Assembly: GCA_013397075.1 (NCBI GenBank)
Contig: VWZS01000240.1
Location: 1,673,421 to 1,737,420 of the forward strand
DNA from: Rhabdornis inornatus
Taxonomy: Eukaryota > Chordata > Aves > Passeriformes > Rhabdornithidae
Direction of reading: 5' to 3'
Length of the DNA stretch: 64,000 bases
Shown: piece after piece, positions 33,683 to 45,490 of the stretch
How the letters are laid out: every line of letters begins with the position of its first letter
Numbering within the stretch: the first letter of the stretch is position 1
Position numbers and translations under genes: made by a program
The notes under the pieces: model-generated
What the model saw: the letters and a program-made list of their open reading frames with translations, nothing else
The model's database searches: none
Told to the model about the DNA's origin: nothing

Positions 33683-36600
33683 AAACTAATGTGGTGTCTA
33701 TTTATGTACTGCTTCTTAAAATGCACATAAAATTAACTATCAAGACCTGTTCCAAAATGTTTTAAAAAGTTATTTCAATAGTAGCACAGTGTTTCCTTTC
33801 TTTTTGCTGGGTGCAATCTCTTGAAAGCATTACTTTCTCCAATCGTCACAAATCTAAGGGAAGCAATATTGCTCATTAAAAGATTATAATAAATGAGTTT
33901 AATTCATAATAACGAGAATCTAAGAAGGCAGGTCTTTCTTTTTGAATTTTAAGGTGCAATGTAAGTGTATAAATAAAATCAGTAGTTCTGATAACTCAGA
34001 ATTTTCAGGGCAGAGCTTCCCAAAACAAGCAGGATCAATTTACTTACATATCCATTTAAATCAATGTTAGCTTTATGGCTGTTTTCAAAGGGAGCAGACC
34101 GAAGTCAAGAGAGACTGCAAAGTAAAATCCTGCCCCCTCAAACTTTCTGTCAGAATTCTTCAGATTCCTCTGGAGTTCAAGTGGAATTTTCCTCAGCAAA
34201 CAGCATACCCAGTGCAAAGATCTTTTATGTCATCAGCACTGAAGAAATGAAAACATCAGCAAGTACATATTTGGAAATATAACCGCATGCACAGTCAATA
34301 CCAAAGGAGAAAAATATCATTAAAAAATGGCTGCACCTCTTTTACATCATGTAAGATGATGTCCATCTGTGCATTTTGTTATATGTGCCAAACTTATTTT
34401 AGCATGCAGATTTTTCATGAATTAAGTTTTATTTGATATCTATATATGACATCCAAAGCCCACATAATAGTATTTTCTTTTTGGGCAAGAAGTTCCCCAT
34501 CCCCTCAAGACATATTGCAAAGTATCACATTAACTGTTCTCTGCCATGATTACAAGCTCTGGCAGGTGCTGGATCAATTCCAATTGCCACATCTCACACA
34601 AGGTGAGAAGAGCACTGGAGAAGCCTCCTTGTTCTCCTGCAGCCTCCAAAAGAGCCAAACACTCCATTAATAAAATAGTTCTGCCTTGTAGACCTCCTCA
34701 CATGAATTGACAGCTCTCCAATCCACAGCAGCCCCCAGTGAGATCCCTTGCAAGGGTCGTCTGAGCAGGCAGTCTGCCAAGAGATGACACACTGAAATGG
34801 AGTCATTTTTAAACCCAGCTTTAATAATGATCTGGCATTCAGCTAGGTCCATCAGCCCTACTTCCCACAGTTCCATTTAGGTAATCAAGTAGCTCATTAT
34901 TATTTGGCATGTGTCGTGCATACTCATTGTTCCAGGCAGAATTCCTCCCGAAAAGGAGCAGAGCCCTCAGCCAGATGAATGGTGGCTGCTAGGGCTGCAA
35001 GAGCAGGCAGAGGGCCCAGCACTGGGCTAAGGATTTCAGTCAGACACACTGGCACTGGTCTTGCCAATAGTGCTCTCAGGTTCATGTAGAAGGCCCAGGA
35101 GCCAGATATCCAGGTGAGAAACTGAGTTGGCATGAAGTTTGTATGTCATTCGACTGAAGCATGTCAATAGGCAATCTTGAACTGCCCCGACCTTCGTGGA
35201 CTCTCCAACAGGATCTCAACACCAAACTGCCTTTCCCTTCCTTTCTCTCAGCAGGTGTCAGTGGACTGTGGCATGTAACTGGTCTACTGAGTACACAGAA
35301 AGCATCATCTCTCTGGCACGTTGCAGGATCCTCTATGAATCTGAGTGCCATAAATGTCTTTCCTATGATTTGACATCTATGTCTGGCCCAAAACTTAATC
35401 AAAGGTAACCTTTGTAATTCTTGGTCCATATAATCAGAATATTTTTCCATTTTCCCTAAAATTTGTTCCTTCGTGAAGGTGTCCAAAATCCACTGGGCAC
35501 GCAGACACCAGGGGTAGGATGTGCAAAACCTTGGACACGAGATCTGTGTCCACATTACTGTGTCTGTCCCGTTGGTCTAAGCTGGATGGATGCGATTTGG
35601 CATGGCATTGCTTCCAAACTCAGCTTGAGTAAACAGACTGCAACCATGCTTCAAATCTGCTCATTTGCAATGGCCAGCAGTACAGAAGAAAGCTGAACTG
35701 CATCTAAACCATAATTTCTGTAGTTTCTTCAGACCACTGAGACCAAACAGAAGTTTGCAGAACATTCTTGCACCCCTAGGAACCTTAAAAAGACCAAATG
35801 ATATTCTTATATCTTCTGGGTAAGGTACTGAGATAAGGAAAGTCACTTACGTGCCGGCTTTAATGAATCTAGCAATAAGATTTCTAGTAAATTGTTTAAT
35901 TTGAGGGTTTTTCCATCCCTGTCTCTCCTAGAGGGTCAGTTTATAACGTGAAGTGGCAATCTTTGAAACATGGGAAACACAGTAGAAAACAAGCAGACCA
36001 CCAGCATAACTCACATTCTTTTGCCTACAAAAGAGAAGGTATCTTTGAGTTGTTGCAGAATTGGACAGTGATGTAGAAATGTGGAGCCCCATATTTAATG
36101 CCCAACTTCTCTGAGACCAAAGAGTAACTACAGGTGTGCATTGCTGTGGTTGGCCCAGCCTTCAGGCAGAGATTGCTCTCCTCTGCTTGCTTTGGTCTGA
36201 GCAGAGACATATTTGTGTTTTCTCTTCCTTCTTTAAGCTGAAGATGCCATGATAGATCTTTGTATCAAAACAGGAAACAACTGGCATGGGATGATCATGA
36301 AATTCCAATGTGTTATTGGCTTGATGTTTTTCTCCTGTATGCTAAGGGCAGGTGTGCCAAAGGAACACTTCTGATTGGAATTAATGAAAGAGACAAATTT
36401 CAATTATACTCTGCAGTTCAGCCTCTGAAGTCTAACTAGCAAAACATGATTCAGTGTGAGATACTCCCACACTGCTCAAACACGCACACATTGATATGAA
36501 CACACTTCTGCAAAGTCTGAAGCAACAGAGCAGCTGGCAAAATCAAGAATTAACAGACAAACTGCATTCCAAAAGAGCTCTTGCTCAACAGTCTCTCTTT

Positions 36601-38869
36601 AAAAGTACCAAGAGCCACATGCCACACTGATAAAAGATACCTATTGCTTCCTGTTGTTTTCTTACCTCTGTTTTGAATTCTGCAGGTTTTCATGCTTCGG
36701 TGTTTTGGAGAACATTGTACAGACTGCAGTGCAAAAAATGACAGCTAAAAGCTGATGGAGGCGACAAAGTTTAAATAAGGTCTACCTGAGTCAGAAGAGC
36801 AGTCAAGTAATGGATCTCTTTATACTAATGAATGCAAAAGACAGAAGTTTCAGTTTAGAGAATGTCTGATTCATCTACGCACCAATTCATATATTGATGA
36901 TGTCACCCGCCACCACCACAGAAGGAACACAGCAAGAGGCAGACTGATATCTTTGCAGAAATTCACTCTTTTGACTTCTGGGCGTTACTCTGGGTTTACA
37001 ATTAAATAAATGAGAGCAGAATCTAGCCCATAAAACCATAACCTCAGCTGCTATCAGGCAGAGTCTTAGAATTCACTATTAATATCAGCTACTGAGAGCT
37101 ATTCTGATTACAATTGCAAAAGAGTATTTTATATCCACTTTTACTATCTTATTCAAATACAGGAAATGAGTCAATCTCTAGCGAACAGAAAAACCAGTCA
37201 GAAGAATTGAAGAGTCATATTATTCAGCATCCAGCTTTGAAGTGAAGGAAAGGAAAACTGATTCCTGCAAATAGTCTGCAAGTGGAATTGTTAACATATT
37301 GCTAAAGGTCATACCCACAGACTCTCTCGATACAGTGGTTTCAGTTGTTCTCTTCAAAGTGCACACAGTCATGTGGATACCCTACTTCACTAAATGCCAA
37401 ATGAGAACAAAAACTACTGAACGAAAAATGTCTATCAAAGTCTTCCGGAAGTAACTCACCGCGAAGTAACTTGCATGAAGAAAAGTGAGGCTGATACTTG
37501 CAATTTGTGTCCTTAAGTATTTCTGTCCAATGCTAACTATAGTTCTCCTAAATTTGGGATTTTTGAGCACAAGTATGCTCAAAAACATACATACTAGTTT
37601 TTAGTATGTTTGTATAGTTCCCACTTACAGATGCATTTTCTGTAATAAACAGCTAGAACAAATACACTTGTTTCTCAATATGTGCGACAAACACTTAAAG
37701 TGTTAAAAATAAAACCCAAATCACTTGTCCTTCCTTGGTGGCAAGGCTTGAGCTGACTTTTCTCTTGGAGCTCAGACTCTCTTTTCCTTTAATGGAGTAT
37801 TAGACAGGGCTCAAAAAAAGAGGCACCAGCTAGTTCTACTTTTGTCCCTTATTTTTCATTGAAAGCATGCGGTTTCTAATGCTTTTAAGAAGTTTAGTTC
37901 TTCATATCGACATTATGTGCTAGCTTTCATGAATGGGGGAGTGAAGCCATGGAGGCAAAAACAGATTAAGGACAGACAGGCTGTTCAAGACTGTCCAGGA
38001 CTTTGGATATGAATGTGGGTGTTTGGTCTGCTACATGCTCGTAGTGCAATCCACGGCAGAGTTTAAACTACCTGAGATATTTTTATAGAACAGCCACAGT
38101 TTTGTTCAGGCTTTGGGTATTTTTAATCTAATAGACAATAAAAGCTTTCCTGGTCCATGGGCAGAAAGAAGTCCAAACAAGCTTAGGGCAGTTGCACCTC
38201 TTCAGCAGAAATAGGATCATGATCAACCAGGAGAGGGGAAAAGTACAGAGAGCACAGCACAGACTACAGCAGTGAGCATGTACATTCTCCTTACCCTCTG
38301 GAACCACAGGGGACACTGTGGCTGTGGGCTGGAGATGGTGGGGAACATGTGCTTCAAGAGTCAAATCTGGGGACTGGGTGGGAACTTCACAGTTCTGTCT
38401 CCAGAAGCCTTAGGTTAGCCTACACAGAGACACTCAGGAAAGCTGAATTAACTCAAGAGAGAGTGTTAAAGAAAATGTATTAAGCTACATTAAACCCTTC
38501 TCTGCTCTTGTCTGTTTTAGTAGTAAAGAAGTATTTTCTGTTTGTTTTCCATTAAACTTAGATTGTCCAATAAAAGGTACTGCTTCTTCCTTAAAATCTT
38601 CCCTGTCTCCTTCACTTCAGCTGTAAGACTCCTTCGTTTATCAATGAATTAGCTCTAGTGTACCTGTATCAAGGCAATGACACAAAATTCACTTTATAAC
38701 AAAATAGGAATATATCATTACCCTAATAGACAAGGATTTTGAATTGTATATCTGTTTGGCTAAATTAAACTCTAGCTTGTAATATAATTTAATAGCACAT
38801 TGATTAGCTATTCCATAAAGCTGAACCCACAAACTGTCTGTGTTGCAGATGAATTAAGACAAATGTGAC

Positions 38870-38893
38870 CTGACACACAGGGTGTTGTGTCAG
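38870..38893. repeat. 8-bp perfect inverted repeat
   Basis: CTGACACA (38870-38877) and TGTGTCAG (38886-38893) around an 8-base spacer. It is short and may be chance. Confidence 0.6.
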
Positions 38894-41014
38894 TGCTCTC
38901 TGGCTCTGGAGGAAGGGGTTGCTTTCACACAGCAGCCCATCTTTCACTGTGTGTGTGAGGGGACCTCAGTGCAGCATGTGTTCACCCACACAGCTGGAGG
39001 GGTTCAGATCTTTTGCAGCAAACATCTGATGTGTTGCACACGTGGTCTCAGCACAGCTCAGCTCCCTGAGTTTCCTACCTTTCATCTGTTTATGTCACTG
39101 CCCTATCATCAAAGCCTTTTTTGTTTCTTGATTATTAGTTTATGTGGGGAGGTGAAGAAAATGGATCTCTGGTTTATTAACATTGTAGAGTCTTTGTTTA
39201 AGCATGTCCTCTAAAGTTATGGCCTCTCTTTGAAGGTAAATGATATATTTTCCAATTTTAATTAACAGTTCACGAGTGGATAAGCTAAATAGCCATTTAG
39301 AACTATGGAAATGTAATTGCTCCACCATCTGGTCAGCTGTAATATTTTATGATGACTATGTGAAGAAACAATATTATATTTTCACTACCACTGTAAACCA
39401 CCATGATGCTTTCAGAGCACGGTTGTGCTGTGAAAGGCAGATGGCCATCCTTGAATTAGACCACCAGCTTCCCGGATGTCACAGCTGATGGCCAGGTAAA
39501 GTATTATTTATACTTCACTTCTTTTCAAGTTAATGCTTACAGATGCTTTAGTTTAGCTTTGACCTTTATTAAGTTAGCAGGAGGATTGAATGAGCTATAT
39601 GACATTTTAATTGTTTCATATGCAATTCTGATTTCTTCTGCAGTTATGCAGAGTGAAGGCAAAGGTGTCACCACTCCAAGACCAATACGATATTCGTTGT
39701 ATTTACTCTGCTACTTCAAAGGGAAGAAAGAAAAATGTCATTACCATAACAATGCAGAATTCATGTGTCACAACTATAATAGAACTCTATTAACTTGCTG
39801 GCTACTGAGTCTTGGCAATTTAAACGTAGCAACACAGTTTTGCTGCAAATGTCTGGTCACAGAGGCCATTCCTTAGACGCTATTGTGGAAAGGGTCTACG
39901 GCACTGGAAATGCATTTTTTATTTCTGAAAGGAAGGACAATGGTGAGAAAAACTGGAAAATTTTCTGCAGAAATTGACTTTTTTCTTCTAAGCCAATGAC
40001 TGGAAAATATGTAGATCTTAAGAATGCAAATCTCAGACACAGCTTTGGCAGATTTAAAACTTTGATGAGGTCTTAGATAAGGACAAATAGTGAAGGGGTG
40101 CCATATGCAAAAATTGATATGGCCAAAATTCTGTGAAAGTCTGTAGGAATTTTACCACCAACTTGAAGGATTCCAGACTTCATCCTACACTGGAAAGACC
40201 TTAACGGTATTTAACAATTTGAACCCAGTTTATAATATGGAAGTGCAGTGAAACACATTAAGTAGAACGCTAGACAAAGTAAAAGGATCAACAGAGGTCT
40301 CATATCTGTGAACAAACTGCTAATGAGACACGTATGTGAGCTAGACAAGTTGTCAAATAATGCATTCACATCAAGAGTCAAGATTTTGCACTCTGCAATG
40401 TCATTAAATTTTACGTAGAGAAAAATCTGAGAAGTAACACAAAGAAAATATCCAACACGGAGTCTGGTGGAATGAACTCCCTTGTGAACTTTCATTCAAG
40501 GTTTGCTGCTAGCACAGAGAGGATTTTGCTTGTGATTTGCATGTCGAATACATGCATTCTCTTGCCCATCTGAGGAAAAAATCAGCATTTTCAGGACTTT
40601 TAATTTTTTATCAGCACTAACAGAAATATCAGATTTTACTAAAGTGTTATGGAACTGCACCCTGAGCCTCCCATGAAACACGACCCTGAGCAAACAACTG
40701 GAAGTGATGCAGAACAAGAGGCCCATGGTTATCTGGGCTCCTAATGGCCATGTCTGTGTTAGCACTTGGGTTTGGAGGAGCCCTGAGCTTTTGCAGCCAG
40801 TCATCCCCACTTACCGTGTGTTGGTTCAGACAACAGGACAGTTTTGGTGCACTGGCTGGATTCCCTCCCTTTTCTCATCCATGGCTTCTCAGAGCTTCCT
40901 GATGCTGCTAGGGTTTGGGTTTGTCTCACCCCATTTCAGACTTTTTTCAGGATCTTTTTTCCTTTTATGAGCAGTGCAGTCCTATGCCACAGCTGGGATC
41001 AGTTCCAGGGCTGT

Positions 41015-41027
41015 GCACTAGAGGGCA
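41015..41027 (+). promoter_or_regulatory. Candidate CTCF site
   Basis: GCACTAGAGGGCA matches CCASNAGRKGGCR at all fixed positions except the first. The forward-type motif reads on the + strand. In a gene desert between a gene and a neighbouring regulatory domain, a CTCF site could anchor a loop; occupancy is unknown. Confidence 0.4.
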
Positions 41028-41571
41028 ATTACAGTCATATATTCGCGCTGCTTCATTACAATAATATTCTTGCAGTAATGCAGAATATGCTGATGCAGAT
41101 ATCCTCAATTACCTGCAGGATCCTGATGACTACAAATCATTCTCTGCAGGCTAGCAAATGGTACTTTTTTGCTGTCTCCATTGTATAAGATAGCTTTGCA
41201 TTCTGAAAATTACCTGAATATCTTATTTTTATCCACCTAGGAGATGAGTCTTCTTAAATAATCCCATTTTCCACTGATATCCATTTATATATTACTTCTT
41301 TATCTATCTTCTTAAACTTCAATTTAAGAATGCAACACCAGTGACTATATGTCTCTATAGCCATATATTGGAAAACAATTCAGAGTTAAAAATCACTGTT
41401 TTGTTACATGAGATTTTATTTAAGGTTTTACATGTTTTGAAGAGAAATATTCCCAGTTCTGCACTGAGTAAAGAGATATCTTCTGTAAGAGACTGATTTA
41501 AAACCATTGCTCTCAGTGCATTTTGGTGTTTGAAACTTCAACAGAGGAAACTCCAAATGTTGTTTGTAATC

Positions 41572-41625
41572 AATCTAACAATTGATCAATATCTTTGTCT
41601 AAAGACATTAATCAATTGTTAGATT
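41572..41625. repeat. 54-nt near-perfect hairpin (15-bp perfect arms, extended stem)
   Basis: AATCTAACAATTGAT (41572-41586) is the exact reverse complement of 41611-41625. The pairing continues inward with two mismatches (AAT, then TCTTT with AAAGA) to a 4-base loop, giving about 25 stem positions. The overall shape resembles a small pre-miRNA hairpin or a tiny foldback element. Confidence 0.9.
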
Positions 41626-44600
41626 CTACAAAAAGGAGTAGAGGGGTTGTTTGTTTGTGTTGGTTGGCTTATTTTTTATTCCTTCAGACAACGACCACAT
41701 ACTGCTTAGAAGGAGTTTGGATGTCACCTGCTTTGTGATGACACTGTGACTCCTTCCTAGTTATGAGCCATGGCAGCTTGCAGGCAGGTGTGATGGAAGC
41801 ATCTTTAATGTCAGGAGAACACCTGTCTGTGACAGAGAAGCAAAAGGGGCTGACACAAAATTTGGTGAGGTCTCAGTGAAAAAGTCTGAGAACAATTCTT
41901 CATGTGAATTACTAGAGACAGGTAAACAACAGCTGCTGGAGCTGAAGGAGTAGGCAATTGCTAATGGCAGAAAAAAGGCAATAATATACTTTTCCAGAAT
42001 TCAGTCAAGCAGAAGTCATGTGAGCTTTTAGTGAAGCAGTGAGGACTGAAGATAGTTTAGAAGATCTTGGAAGAACTAAGAGGGAAGAAAGCAGTTTCTG
42101 CTCTGCTATGATTCAAGTAAAGCATTATAATGTCTAAAACAACCAAGATCTGTGCCAGAATCACCGGACCCATGTTTCCCTCCAAAAAAGAAAAGACAGC
42201 AGATTTACAACTGTGGCCATCATATATACAAACTTCACTGGAATTAGAACTAGAACAGAAATAACTGCTGGCCAAAATCCTTATCTTACATACCTCTGCT
42301 CACCTGAAGACATGAGCTAGGCTGTTCCTTACTCAAAGCCCAGCCTACTTGCAGAACTTCTCCTACCAGAAGGTCACCAAGCCTGGAAACTCACACCATG
42401 GTCCTGGGGGCCACGGCATCACCCTTGTCACTTGAGGTGATCCTTTTTATGGTACAATATTTACTTGGTCCTGCTGAGAGAAGTCTTGGGACTGTGCTCT
42501 GCTCTAGCTTTTAACTTCCACACAGCTCAAAGCTTGCCTCTAAAGACTCCTCCTAAGCAGCCCACTCCTCTGTTCAGAGCAGGCGTCAGAGGAACCACTC
42601 CTGCTGCTGTCTTTTCAAGGAAGTGTGCAACTGGATGCCTCTAGTCCCTGAAGGAGCAACTGTTTCAGCTGGTACTCTGTCTGAGCTGAAAATCGTCCAT
42701 CTTAAAGTCTGTATAAAGTTTCCGGCCTGCTATTCTTAGTGTTGCATTTCAACCACTTCTCAGATTCAGCGTTGAGTTGCTTGTCACCTTTTCTTGTACT
42801 ACTTAAGTTTATTGTCTTGCCCTTTCTCCAGAAAACGTAATTTTATTCATGTGCACGTTAGTTACGGGAGGCTCAATGGAAAAAAAATGAGGGCATTGAA
42901 CAAGGAAGAGAATATGATGGGTGACCAGAACAGGGCAAGAAGAAAACATAAGAGCAGCAAAAAGTTAAAAAAAACCCAAACAACCAAACACTGAAAATGC
43001 AATGCAACAGTCAACCAACTATCAGTGGATGAACACAGACTTATACTGTGCTCCAGATGTCTGCAAATACCCCTGCCAGCTGCAGTTTGGTAAGTTCTCA
43101 TTGCATTTTGTCCTAACAATGGAAATGGAATGGGACAGTACAAAATAAGAAAATCCTCCCTGGGTCATTATGCTTCTGTGGGGGACAGAAAACAGAGGGG
43201 AGTAGCATGGGGAGAAGAAAGACCTTCACTATTCTCCAAATAGCTCTGGGTGCAGACTGCTCTCTTGCTAAAAGTGTCCTAGCACATAAAAATAACATTG
43301 AACATCTTGTGGTGAAGGGAAATCCATTAATTCCTAAAGTTTATTAGAGTAATATTAATTATGGATGGGAAAGTCAAACATGATAAGCCCAAAAATGCAA
43401 CTCAGATCAGAATATGGCTACTATATGGAAAGAATAAACACAAGAAGCAGGAAGGAAAAATTCAAGTGAAAGAATAAATACACTGTGTAAACATTACCAT
43501 TTGTTTCACTAACACACCTATCAGCCTTCTATTTTTAACTTAAACCAAATGTTTCTTCTTGAGTTCACAGAAGCTCTCAGTTATCATGATTTCTTAATAC
43601 CAGAGAAAGAAAAATTAAAAAGAAATGAGATATTTGAACCCCACAAGCCTCCACAGCAATTTAAAGATTACACTCTGCTAAAAAAATCCACTTTGTTAAA
43701 AATGCTCAGTTAAAAATCAAGCGTGATGAAGGAGCATGTTTTGAAAACCTCTTATTTACAATATATTAAAGAGAAAGCAAACATTTTCATGATTTTCAAG
43801 CAATGGGAAAACCAAAGTCACGGTTTTACCCAGTGTGTTTTTCCAAAGGAAGTGGAAACTACCTATCAAAATGTTGTCTGTTCCCGAGAATAAAGAAGGG
43901 AAGAACGAACAAAGAAAAGAGAATGAGTTTAAAAATAACACCTGTATGGTGCCCAAACTAAATTATTTTACTTAGGTTTCACCTAGGATAAAAATGTAGA
44001 ACAAAAGCAGCTTGAATAATGAGGAAAGTATCTAGAAATGTTTAGAATATAATTTTCTATCTTAGCTGGTAGAAGAGTTCAAAGGGCTCAATGTGTTTAA
44101 GGAAGGTACACCAGATAACCTTCTTCCCAGACTACTGAAAGGACTGACATATGAAATTTTGAGCCCTATAGAAATAAAAATCTACCAAGTCAGAGAAGGA
44201 TTGTGTATCTGAAAAAGACTAAGCATAACACCTACATCTAAAACACAAAAAAAAGACGTGGGCTACAACCAGTTCTAGCCTGACCTCAGTAGCATGAAAA
44301 GGTTTTTAGTGTATAAATTATATCAACCCCCCAACCTTTTTTTTTTCGCTATGGAGCATCCCCTTGGGTTGTGTACATGTGCAAGCAATGAAAGTGCTTG
44401 TTTACTTGAAGTAAATAGGCAACTTAGGTCCAAAAGGCAGGCTTCTGTAATAAATGTCCTCTTCACATCCTTCTGGGGGTATTCCTTCCACATTCCTTAT
44501 TTCTGTCTTTGCCAGGCTCTGACCCCTCTTCCCATATTGGTGTCTTCTACCCAGGACCTCCCATCCTCCTTGGCTTAGAAAAGCAGTTGATATTGTGTTT

Positions 44601-45445
44601 TCACATATATTAACTGACATATTACTTAAGGGATTGGGTTACCTGGGCACCACTGTTGAAGCACATTTTAAAAAGCTGACGGATGTCTGACATATGTGTC
44701 ATACCCATGAAAAAATAATAATTAGATGTATGACATTTAAAAACACAACTTCATTAAAAATAGGCCATGCCTTCTACTTTTAGTAAAAATTTCCTTCTGT
44801 CTAGAGTAAGTGGAAAAAGTAAAAATGCGACTGCATTATACAAAAAGCTTTTGGGCTTGCTGTGGCTGCAAGTTAATTGACAGAATTCCTCCAGAAATAC
44901 CCTTTCAAGAGTTACGTGTAATTTTTGCTTTAATGATGTGTGAAATCCAAAGTATCAGTCATGCTCTGCAGAGCTAATAAAGTTAAGTTTTGGCATTAGT
45001 GGCACATGGAACCAGGGCAGCACACCTGCACAGCCCACTGCCACCCCACTCCCTTCTTCACTGGGACTATCAGGGCAACAGACCAGAGCACGGAGTGGTT
45101 CCACCTCAAGAGCAGATGTATTCCAGTGTTTGCCCCCCACACTCAGCATCAGCAATGGCAGCAGTCACCTCTATCAGCTCCTGATTTATATTTTGCTTTC
45201 TAAGAGATTTGCAAGGGGACCATAAGTCTGGTTTGCTCCTCCGGCATGCTTTCAATTTGTTTATTTGTGAGAGCTCTCTTCCTCTTCTGATTTGATGTAT
45301 TAGCACATATTGTCATATTCTATTTAAATTTTGTTACCACCCAATGCCTCTTGAGGACTTCTCTGAGCCACCCATCTCCTGAGCAGGCACCTGTCTCTAC
45401 CTTTACAGTTCTCTTAAATATTTAGATTTTTAAATTAAATAGGCC
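41626..45445. other. Intergenic DNA, no gene seen
   Basis: Non-coding, mixed AT-rich and moderately GC-rich sequence with only short, overlapping, domain-free open frames on both strands. Confidence 0.75.
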
Positions 45446-45490
45446 ACCTTAAGCATACACCACTCTGTTCAAGTGGTGTATGCTTAAGGT
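45446..45490. repeat. Perfect 19-bp inverted repeat (hairpin, 7-base loop)
   Basis: ACCTTAAGCATACACCACT (45446-45464) pairs with its exact reverse complement at 45472-45490 around loop CTGTTCA. The architecture (about 20-bp perfect stem, 7-base loop, abrupt ends) is the same as at 8776-8824 although the sequences are unrelated. Confidence 0.95.

Larger units (their letters stand above)
32763..41571. other. Intergenic DNA, no gene seen
   Basis: AT-rich non-coding sequence. The longest frame is 35082-35555 minus (157 codons), discussed under findings. Features noted separately are an AT-only patch at 33580-33682, a small hairpin at 38870-38893 and a CTCF-type site at 41015-41027. Nothing else stands out. 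Confidence 0.7.
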
